NCBI GenBank assembly: GCA_033964015.1
Contig: CM066913.1
Span: 19,057,854 to 19,121,853 of the forward strand
Source: Scolanthus callimorphus
Lineage: Eukaryota; Cnidaria; Anthozoa; Actiniaria; Edwardsiidae
Length of the DNA: 64,000 bases
Reading direction: 5' to 3'
This document shows positions 23,001 through 35,000 of the stretch, piece after piece (the first letter of the stretch is position 1; every line of letters begins with the position of its first letter). The notes beneath the pieces were generated by a model, which did not search any database, was not told the origin of the DNA, and saw nothing but the letters and a program-made list of their open reading frames with translations. The translations under genes were made by a program, and so were the position numbers.

Positions 23001-26000
23001 GAAGGACGGACAAAAAGATTGGATGGAAGGATGACAAAGGATTTGGATGGAAGGACGGACAAAGGATTTGGATGGACGGACGGATGTATGGAAGGCGAGG
23101 CGGGAGGGCTCCTTCCATCCCAATCTCGTTCCCAGAGCCTCTTGGTCATGCTGACTCGGAGGCTCTGGATGCAGACGAAACCGGATGTCCTAGAATCTAG
23201 GATATCCGGTTTTCCATATATGGTGACCGTCTTTGTCGGTTAGACGAATTTCAAAATGGCGGGTGGGAATATCGGCCAATCAGAATCGGCTACGATTGTC
23301 TGCCGCCAGAGCCTACGACAAACAACAACAGCGGAGTAGGCTCTGGGAACGAGATTGCTTCCATCCAATCCTTTATCCGTCCTTCCACGTACAAAAGATT
23401 GGATCGAAGGACGGACAAAGGATTGGATGGAGGGACGGACAAAGGATTGGATGGAGGGACGGACAAAGGATTGGATGGAGGGACGGACAAAGGATTGGAT
23501 CGAAGGACGGACAAAGGATTGGATGGAGGGACGGACAAAGGATTGGATGGAGGGACGGACAAAGGATTGGATGGAGGGACGGACAAAGGATTGGATGGAG
23601 GGACGGACAAAGGATTGGATGGAGGGACGGACAAAAGATTGGATGGAGGGACGGACAAAGGATTGGATGGAGGGACGGACAAAGGATTGGATGGAGGGAC
23701 GGACAAAGGATTGGATGGAGGGACGGACAAAGGATTGGATGGAGGGACGGACAAAGGATTGGATGGAGGGACGGACAAAGGATTGGATGGAGGGACGGAC
23801 AAAGGATTGGATGGAGGGACGGACAAAGGATTGGATGGAGGGACGGACAAAGGATTGGATGGAGGGACGGACAAAGGATTGGATGGAGGGACGGACAAAG
23901 GATTGGATGGAGGGACGGACAAAGGATTGGATGGAGGGACGGACAAAGGATTGGATGGAGGGACGGACAAAGGATTGGATGGAGGGACGGACAAAGGATT
24001 GGATGGAGGGACGGACAAAGGATTGGATGGAGGGACGGACAAAGGATTGGATGGAGGGACGGACAAAGGATTGGATGGAGGGACGGACAAAAGATTGGAT
24101 GGAGGGACGGACAAAGGATTGGATGGAGGGACGGACAAAGGATTGGATGGAGGGACGGACAAAGGATTGGATGGAGGGACGGACAAAGGATTGGATGGAG
24201 GGACGGACAAAAGATTGGATGGAGGGACGGACAAATGATTGGATGGAGGGACGGACAAAGGATTGGATGGAGGGACGGACAAAGGATTGGATGGAGGGAC
24301 GGACAAAGGATTGGATGGAGGGACGGACAAAGGATTGGATGGAGGGACGGACAAAAGATTGGATGGAGGGACGGACAAATGATTGGATGGAGGGACGGAC
24401 AAAGGATTGGATGGAGGGACGGACAAAGGATTGGATGGAGGGACGGACAAAGGATTGGATGGACGGACGGACAAAGGATTGGATGGAGGGACGGACAAAA
24501 GATTGGATGGAGGGACGGACAAAGGATTGGATGGAGGGACGGACAAAGGATTGGATGGAGGGACGGACAAAGGATTGGATGGAGGGACGGACAAATGATT
24601 GGATGGAGGGACGGACAAAGGATTGGATGGAGGGACGGACAAAGGATTGGATGGAGGGACGGACAAGGATTGGATGGAGGGACGGACAAAGGATTGGATG
24701 GAGGGACGGACAAAGGATTGGATGGAGGGACGGACAAAAGATTGGATCGAAGGACGGACAAATGATTGGATGGAGGGACGGACAAAGGATTGGATGGAGG
24801 GACGGACAAAGGATTGGATCGAAGGACGGACAAAGGATTGGATGGAGGGACGGACAAAGGATTGGATGGAGGGACGGACAAAGGATTGGATGGAGGGACG
24901 GACAAAGGATTGGATGGAGGGACGGACAAAGGATTGGATGGAGGGACGGACAAAGGATTGGATGGAGGGACGGACAAAGGATTGGATGGAGGGACGGACA
25001 AAGGATTGGATGGAGGGACGGACAAAGGATTGGATGGAGGGACGGACAAAGGATTGGATGGAGGGACGGACAAAGGATTGGATGGAGGGACGGACAAAGG
25101 ATTGGATGGAGGGACGGACAAAGGATTGGATGGAGGGACGGACAAAGGATTGGATGGAGGGACGGACAAAGGATTGGATGGAGGGACGGACAAAGGATTG
25201 GATGGAGGGACGGACAAAAGATTGGATCGAAGGACGGACAAAGGATTGGATGGAGGGACGGACAAAGGATTGGATCGAAGGACGGACAAAGGATTGGATG
25301 GAGGGACGGACAAAAGATTGGATGGAGGGACGGACAAAGGATTGGATGGAGGGACGGACAAAGGATTGGATGGAGGGACGGACAAAAGATTGGATCGAAG
25401 GACGGACAAAGGATTGGATCGAAGGACGGACAAAGGATTGGATGGAGGGACGGACAAAGGATTGGATCGAAGGACGGACAAAGGATTGGATGGAGGGACG
25501 GACAAAGGATTGGATGGAGGGACGGACAAAGGATTGGATGGAGGGACGGACAAAGGATTGGATGGAGGGACGGACAAAAGATTGGATCGAAGGACGGACA
25601 AAGGATTGGATGGAGGGACGGACAAAGGATTGGATGGAGGGACGGACAAAGGATTGGATGGAGGGACGGACAAAGGATTGGATGGAGGGACGGACAAAGA
25701 TTGGATCGAAGGACGGACAAAGGATTGGATGGAGGGACGGACAAAGGATTGGATCGAAGGACGGACAAAGGATTGGATGGAGGGACGGACAAAAGATTGG
25801 ATGGAGGGACGGACAAAGGATTGGATGGAGGGACGGACAAAGGATTGGATGGAGGGACGGACAAAAGATTGGATCGAAGGACGGACAAAGGATTGGATCG
25901 AAGGACGGACAAAGGATTGGATGGAGGGACGGACAAAGGATTGGATCGAAGGACGGACAAAGGATTGGATGGAGGGACGGACAAAGGATTGGATGGAGGG

Positions 26001-29000
26001 ACGGACAAAGGATTGGATGGAGGACGGACAAAGGATTGGATGGAGGGACGGACAAAAGATTGGATCGAAGGACGGACAAAGGATTGGATGGAGGGACGGA
26101 CAAAGGATTGGATGGAGGGACGGACAAAGGATTGGATGGAGGGACGGACAAAAGATTGGATCGAAGGACGGACAAATGATTGGATGGAGGGACGGACAAA
26201 GGATTGGATCGAAGGACGGACAAAGGATTGGATGGAGGGACGGACAAAAGATTGGATGGAGGGACGGACAAAGGATTGGATGGAGGGACGGACAAAGGAT
26301 TGGATGGAGGGACGGACAAAGGATTGGATGGAGGGACGGACAAAGGATTGGATGGAGGGACGGACAAAGGATTGGATGGAGGGACGGACAAAGGATTGGA
26401 TGGAGGGACGGACAAAGGATTGGATGGAGGGACGGACAAAGGATTGGATCGAAGGACGGACAAAGGATTGGATGGAGGGACGGACAAAGGATTGGATCGA
26501 AGGACGGACAAAGGATTGGATGGAGGGACGGACAAAGGATTGGATGGAGGGACGGACAAAGGATTGGATGGAGGGACGGACAAAGGATTGGATGGAGGGA
26601 CGGACAAAAGATTGGATCGAAGGACGGACAAAGGATTGGATGGAGGGACGGACAAAGGATTGGATGGAGGGACGGACAAATGATTGGATGGAGGGACGGA
26701 CAAAGGATTGGATCGAAGGACGGACAAAGGATTGGATGGAGGGACGGACAAAAGATTGGATGGAGGGACGGACAAAGGATTGGATGGAGGGACGGACAAA
26801 GGATTGGATGGAGGGACGGACAAAGGATTGGATGGAGGGACGGACAAAGGATTGGATGGAGGGACGGACAAAGGATTGGATGGAGGGACGGACAAAGGAT
26901 TGGATGGAGGGACGGACAAAAGATTGGATCGAAGGACGGACAAAGGATTGGATCGAAGGACGGACAAAGGATTGGATGGAGGGACGGACAAAGGATTGGA
27001 TCGAAGGACGGACAAAGGATTGGATGGAGGGACGGACAAAGGATTGGATGGAGGGACGGACAAAGGATTGGATGGAGGGACGGACAAAGGATTGGATGGA
27101 GGGACGGACAAAGGATTGGATGGAGGGACGGACAAAGGATTGGATGGAGGGACGGACAAAAGATTGGATCGAAGGACGGACAAAGGATTGGATGGAGGGA
27201 CGGACAAAGGATTGGATGGAGGGAAGAACAAATGATTGGATGGAGGGACGGACAAAGGATTGGATCGAAGGACGGACAAAGGATTGGATGGAGGGACGGA
27301 CAAAAGATTGGATGGAGGGACGGACAAAGGATTGGATGGAGGGACGGACAAAGGATTGGATGGAGGGACGGACAAAGGATTGGATGGAGGGACGGACAAA
27401 GGATTGGATGGAGGGACGGACAAAGGATTGGATGGAGGGACGGACAAAGGATTGGATGGAGGGACGGACAAAGGATTGGATGGAGGGACGGACAAAGGAT
27501 TGGATCGAAGGACGGACAAAGGATTGGATGGAGGGACGGACAAAGGATTGGATGGAGGGACGGACAAAGGATTGGATGGAGGGACGGACAAAGGATTGGA
27601 TGGAGGGACGGACAAAGGATTGGATGGAGGGACGGACAAAGGATTGGATGGAGGGACGGACAAAGGATTGGATGGAGGGACGGACAAAAGATTGGATCGA
27701 GGACGGACAAAGGATTGGATGGAGGGACGGACAAAGGATTGGATGGAGGGACGGACAAAGGATTGGATGGAGGGACGGACAAAGGATTGGATGGAGGGAC
27801 GGACAAAGGATTGGATGGAGGGACGGACAAAGGATTGGATGGAGGGACGGACAAAGGATTGGATGGAGGGACGGACAAAGGATTGGATGGAGGGACGGAC
27901 AAAGGATTGGATGGAGGGACGGACAAAGGATTGGATGGAGGGACGGACAAAGGATTGGATGGAGGGACGGACAAAGGATTGGATCGAAGGACGGACAAAG
28001 GATTGGATGGAGGGACGGACAAAGGATTGGATCGAAGGACGGACAAAGGATTGGATGGAGGGACGGACAAAGGATTGGATGGAGGGACGGACAAAGGATT
28101 GGATGGAGGGACGGACAAAGGATTGGATGGAGGGACGGACAAAAGATTGGATCGAAGGACGGACAAAGGATTGGATGGAGGGACGGACAAAGGATTGGAT
28201 GGAGGGACGGACAAATGATTGGATGGAGGGACGGACAAAGGATTGGATCGAAGGACGGACAAAGGATTGGATGGAGGGACGGACAAAAGATTGGATGGAG
28301 GGACGGACAAAGGATTGGATGGAGGGACGGACAAAGGATTGGATGGAGGGACGGACAAAGGATTGGATGGAGGGACGGACAAAGGATTGGATGGAGGGAC
28401 GGACAAAGGATTGGATGGAGGGACGGACAAAGGATTGGATGGAGGGACGGACAAAAGATTGGATCGAAGGACGGACAAAGGATTGGATCGAAGGACGGAC
28501 AAAGGATTGGATGGAGGGACGGACAAAGGATTGGATCGAAGGACGGACAAAGGATTGGATGGAGGGACGGACAAAGGATTGGATGGAGGGACGGACAAAG
28601 GATTGGATGGAGGGACGGACAAAGGATTGGATGGAGGGACGGACAAAGGATTGGATGGAGGGACGGACAAAGGATTGGATGGAGGGACGGACAAAGATTG
28701 GATCGAAGGACGGACAAAGGATTGGATGGAGGGACGGACAAAGGATTGGATGGAGGGACGGACAAAAGATTGGATCGAAGGACGGACAAAGGATTGGATG
28801 GAGGGACGGACAAAGGATTGGATGGAGGGACGGACAAAAGATTGGATGGAGGGACGGACAAAGGATTGGATGGAGGGACGGACAAAGGATTGGATGGAGG
28901 GACGGACAAAGGATTGGATGGAGGGACGGACAAAGGATTGGATGGAGGGACGGACAAAGGATTGGATGGAGGGACGGACAAAGGATTGGATGGAGGGACG

Positions 29001-32000
29001 GACAAAGGATTGGATGGAGGGACGGACAAAGGATTGGATGGAGGGACGGACAAAGGATTGGATCGAAGGACGGACAAAGGATTGGATGGAGGGACGGACA
29101 AAGGATTGGATGGAGGGACGGACAAAGGATTGGATGGAGGACGGACAAAGGATTGGATGGAGGGACGGACAAAGGATTGGATGGAGGGACGGACAAAGGA
29201 TTGGATGGAGGGACGGACAAAGGATTGGATGGAGGGACGGACAAAAGATTGGATCGAAGGACGGACAAAGGATTGGATGGAGGGACGGACAAAGGATTGG
29301 ATGGAGGGACGGACAAATGATTGGATGGAGGGACGGACAAAGGATTGGATGGAGGGACGGACAAAAGATTGGATCGAAGGACGGACAAAGGATTGGATGG
29401 AGAGACGGACAAAGGATTGGATCGAAGGACGGACAAATGATTGGATGGAGGGACGGACAAAAGATTGGATGGAGGGACGGACAAAGGATTGGATGGAGGG
29501 ACGGACAAAGGGTTGGATGGAGGGACGGACAAAGGATTGGATGGAGGGACGGACAAATGATTGGATGGAGGGACGGACAAAGGATTGGATGGAGGGACGG
29601 ACAAAGGATTGGATGGAGGACGGACAAAGGATTGGATGGAGGGACGGACAAAGGATTGGATGGAGGGACGGACAAAGGATTGGATGGAGGGACGGACAAA
29701 GGATTGGATGGAGGGACGGACAAAGGATTGGATGGAGGGACGGACAAAGGATTGGATGGAAGGACGTTATACCCCTAGTTACTGTTGCTACGTCGGACAA
29801 GCCAAATTTTATCTTTGGCATAGAACGCGGAAAAGACACCGATTGCAGAGAGGTGTTAGAAGTTGTTGCATGCAATTTGGATTTTATATTTTTATTTCGA
29901 AAAGCTGAATAATTATTGAAATATCTTCGATATTGAAATTTGTTGCTCGGACATTTTGAATTCCGTAGGGAAAACTTCCTATTGTTTGCTATGAGTGGGC
30001 GGAGCTATTGTCAAAATAGAGATCGGTCCATTATTGTCGTTTTTGCCTGAATAAACTTGGGAGGACTGGGTCGAGTCACGCGCGGGATACCTGCGGGCTA
30101 TTTTAGCGTGATTGCCAAGCCAAAATTAGTGGTGGACAGACACGAGGTTCCCCAGGCTTCTGATTTGTGTGAAGAATTAACAGTAAAAGTACAGAGACTT
30201 GTATGGACATGTAAATCACGAGAAAAGTACAGGATGAAAATTTAAAATCACAATTACAAGAATGTTCTACAGTTGCACTACTAGTTGCACTTCTCTTGAA
30301 TGGGGAGCCAGAGAACAGTAAAAAGGCTCAAATCCCCATAATTTTCGCAGCTTTCTTTCTCTTCTCTAGTCATTCCACCCGCCCCTACTCCCACGACATC
30401 TTGAATTTCGCTTTCGCTCACCTCCTCCCCGCGGTTGTTCAAATTGACATCGCCACAGGAAACTGGCTCTGAGAGAACAACAGAGGCACCAGCGGAGGAG
30501 GCGCTAGCCAAACTAGTCTAAACCAGCTTTATAATAGAGCGGTTTTCACATGACTGTCGTGAAAACAATTGCAATTGGGCAATCACTAGCCAATCAGAAT
30601 CGACAGAAATCGCGACTTGCTCGTAAATGGCTTTTTCCTCAGCCAATCACAAGCCGAACCAATTACTAAGTAATTATGCAATTGTATTTACTAAAGAATT
30701 TGATTGGCTGAGAAAAAACGAGTAGCCAATGAGAACGCAAAGCAATCGCAATTACATAACAAGTGTTGACAGTCATGTGAAATCCGCTCTAAATGCATGT
30801 TTTACATTACCTGACGTATTTATTTCCGATGTAAAGTTCTATTATCCTCCGTACAGGGCTGATTTGGAACAACAAAGCATTATCTCGTTCAGGCAGTGCG
30901 AGACTAAAAACTGTCTGCCACGTGTTTGCACTGGGGTCAGCCACCTTTAACCAGAGCGACAGGGTGAAGGACGAAAAGTCAATCAACTCTTCATTATACC
31001 CTACGTGAACAAGGTGTGGATGTCCTGGAAACTGTAGCGCGAAATTTGCTAAAAATCAACAACAACAATTGATCTTTATCAGTGGCGGATCCAGGATTTT
31101 ACAAAGGGAGTTTCCGTTTCTTTCGTCACTCCTTCGAAGAAGACTGATACGGGCAATATAATATGCAGAGCTCCGCTTTGCGTGGTCTTAGTATTTGAGG
31201 GGAGGGTGGGGGCTTTTTGTTCCGTGCAAGATTTTTTTATACCCTGTTATACTTCAAGAGTTAAATGGTCGGCCCTTAGAACTTCAACAATTTGAGTCTG
31301 GCAAATAAGTGACAAATTTGTTCATGTATGATTGTAAATGTGCCAAAGGAAAAGATTGGAATAAAGTATTTACAACTATGCGTGATTATCTTACGGTGTC
31401 GGTGAAGAATATCAAGAGCAGCGACGTTAGGACTATCAAACAACGCTGTAGAATATGTTCTATTCAGCCTGACCTTGAAAATGGGGTTAACTCCGGTGTA
31501 ATAACCATTCCCAGAGGACACCTTTGTGTTCAGTTCTTATTTCATCATGATTCGTTCTACCAAACAAAGGAAGCTTTGTGACGCAGTTCGTGAGCAATAA
31601 CAGGTTATTACACCGGAAATAAGCCGGAAAATGCTAGGTTCTTATTATATATGCGGATTTTTAGCGGAGCTCCTTTGCGGCCGAAGGCCGCAGAGCGGAG
31701 CACCATAGGTATCGCGTAGGAAGAACTCAATAGCTCAAAGTAGAACTCAGGTAAGCAGGGGACCTTTATGTGACGCATGCGCAGATGCACGGCCTGATTT
31801 GTCTTCAGCTGAGCAAATGCTGGTTTGTTATCGTGTCGACCAAGTTAATTTCTCCATTTTTAAGCGGAAATAAGTAATGTAAACCACAAACGGAGTTCAA
31901 CAGAAACAATACTTGTACTTGGGGAATGAATTATGAGCAGTTTGAGCTTGAGATTGCTACGCTATTCGCTTCGGCAAAGCAGCTCTATTCAAGGATTTCG

Positions 32001-35000
32001 ATTTAATATGGCGGACGTCTGTGATCTGTCAGGTGGAATTCCCAAGTTAACTTACTGCCAGCAGCTGAAAGGTGAAGTGTCAAATTACCCGCAAAGGTAA
32101 GCTTTTAATTACTGTTGGCTTATGTAGGTCTCTCTTTGAGAAATCGCACCAAGGGGTTTGTGGAATCTTTCGTTGAGCTTCCTTGCCGATTTCTTATCGT
32201 CTTGCCAGAATGTACTATCATTTTGAAATTCGTTTATCTAACGGGGATGAAACAGAAAATGGGGGAAGTTATGTGTTTTTGGTTCGACAGTTACGCACAT
32301 GAGTTTCAGTGGTTGTTGTTCTTGGACTCCAACTTTCCTCACGGGGAATATTAGATCTGGAAATAAGTCACACGCAGTTTCTAGGACCCAGTGTAAATGA
32401 AACCATTTGATTGAGATCGGCAGCAAATCGGGTCTTCACTCGAGTTCAAAAATCTGCTTGAAAATGTTGTCTCATGAATATTAATTAATTGAACATTTTT
32501 CGAAAGCTGCTCGTTGTGCCACTGAAGTATCTCTCGAAAACAAAACTACACTCTATATGTCTTCATTGTGTGGTGCTAAATTTTTAGAAATAATGGGGGA
32601 AGTTAAGGATTTTTTGGTGTGTTCACCTACAGGACACCTATGCTTGGGCATGCTCCTTAGAAATATTTTCACTGAAATTGATAGCTTCATACTGTTGCAA
32701 GAACTGAAGTGCTCAGTTTGTTTGCCCAGAAAGCAAAATAAATTGAGATCTGAGCTGGTATTAAAAAAACACTGCTAGTTGTGTATACTTACTGAATTTA
32801 AAAATAAATTTGGTGAGAAATTGGATTTTTTGATAAACCATTTGCCACGTCTTCCAGTGTATATACGCTGTCGCAAGATTTGATAAATGGTGACTTGTGA
32901 GTGGAAATTATAGATCATGTTACAGTGAAATGAGATGTTCTCTTCCCTACAATTTTGCAACATTGCCTAGCAACATTGATGGACAACTTGCTTGAATCAA
33001 ATTCCAAAAAATATTTTGTATCTGTCTTCAAGATATTGTACCAGAACTTGAAATATTTTGTTTCCAAAATCGTTCAATTATGGTCTGCCCCTCCAGTGCT
33101 CAGACATGTGGCGAATTAAAGTTGCTCACAACAAATTGCAATTTGATACCAAAGTTGTCCAAAAACAACAGGTGTGACTGTAATAATACAAATTTCATTT
33201 CACTTCTCCTAGTTACTATGCATTAAAAAGGAAAGTTTTTTAGAAGCACCCGATAAAAGATATAATATAGAAGGGTAGGACATTCAGAAGTAACTTGTTG
33301 GGCATGTTTGTTGCAGGTTCAGAAGGTGTAGGTGTACATGTATATGCCCAATTCACAAAAGGAACATAATGCCATTCTTGTCTGGATGACACAAAACAAC
33401 TGCATCCTGCAACCAAATAGCAATTTCTAGCACAAGTGCTGGTGGTTCAGGGATGCAACATGTTAGATATGTGCTACAGTATTACGAGAGCATTTCATCA
33501 ATTGATTTTCAGAAGTAGAACTATAGCAGGGGCTACTTTTAAGAGTTTTCACTACAGATAGTTTACTGCTCAGAAGAACATCACAGTGCTGTATCAAAAT
33601 GCTCTTTGCTTCAATTTTTCAAAACCCAATGTTGTCAACAGGTGTAATTTTGTCACTGCCCAGGTTCCACTATTACAGAACTTGTCAGAATACTCAGAAT
33701 ACTCTGTTAGTAATAAATAGCATAATAAAAAGTTCACCAATTTGGAGTCTCATCCTTTTCATGGACATAATCCACCATTTAATCCCAGGGAAGGGTGGTG
33801 AAAATGGAGCTTGTATTTCCAGGGTGGGTACCCTTCAGTCTGGGTATTTACAAAATTGTTTGACAAAATCCCAGCTTGGTTAGATACAAAATCTGGGGTT
33901 GTAAATCATCAGTAGTCAAATCAATTGAATTCCAGGATGTTATTCAAATCGAGCCTCTCGAGGTATGGTTTAACTTGTCCAGACATTTTCTAATAAGGTT
34001 ATCACACAAACTAATCAACATGTCTGTTTGGTCACCATGACATTTTTTTTTTCATTATACTAAAAGTAAAACAGTGTGACCGGGTTTTTCAAGCAAAATT
34101 TATGTATCTGCACGGTGCAGAACTTTTATTTCTCAACCCAAAACTATGACATCTTTCCACTTGATCTAATTCCACTGGAAGGCCCCGAAATATCAGGGTA
34201 AACTGATAGGATAAAAAAGGAAATCGTTACGATTGCTAAACAAAAACAACGTCATTTTTCTGCACTTAGTCTGACCCAGTTTAAACAGTCGCAGATGAAG
34301 GTCCACAGATCCTAAAATCAAACAATTTTATTTGCAATATACAGGCAGCCGAATAAAAGTTTTATTTTATCCTTCCCGCTTTCAGAATAAAAAACAAAAC
34401 AAACGAGAAATAGAAATAAAGCGCTATTTCATTTGACAAATTCGTGATACTCAACAGTGCTTCTCCCTGAGTTGAGTCTGCAATGTAAACTTGGGGAGCA
34501 GCGGTTGTTGCGCATGGCATAAGCAAAATGTCCCCTGCTACTCAGGTATATTATCGACTTCATTTTTCAACGTTCAGCGGTATTCCCATTATGGTATCGC
34601 TGGCGCGTCCGCGCGTGTCTGCCTGCCCCACCACAGGTAAACCAAGACCCTTCTCCGTTAAGTAATTATATCTCTGGAAGGATGAAGCTCAGAGACAACC
34701 AAACTTGGGTGAAGTTGTCTTAGTGGCAAGGGAGGTGCAACTGTCTTGTCACGTGGTATGACGTCATCGATGACGTCATCAAACAAGAAAAGGTTTATAT
34801 CTCGGGAAGGGATGAACCTCAGACAACCAAACTTGGGTGAAGTTGTCTTAGTAGCAAGGGGGATGCACATGCATGGTCACGTGGTATGACGTCATCGATG
34901 ACGTCATCAAACAAGAAAAGGATTATATTTCGGGAAGGGATGAACCTCAGACAACCAAACTTGGGTGAAGTTGTCTTAGTGGCAAGGGGGGTGCAACTGC

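Noticed and set aside
22686..23123. Pro-rich ORFs with long proline runs
   Set aside because: Caused by the poly-G tract and minisatellite units; not a gene.
23367..29766. Possible CRISPR array
   Set aside because: Units are contiguous 24-mers without unique spacers, and the window is clearly eukaryotic.
23240..29912. Giant ORFs of about 2100-2200 codons on both strands
   Set aside because: They are translations of a 24-bp tandem unit with no stop in any frame; six frames are open together and indels merely switch frame. No codon bias or domain.
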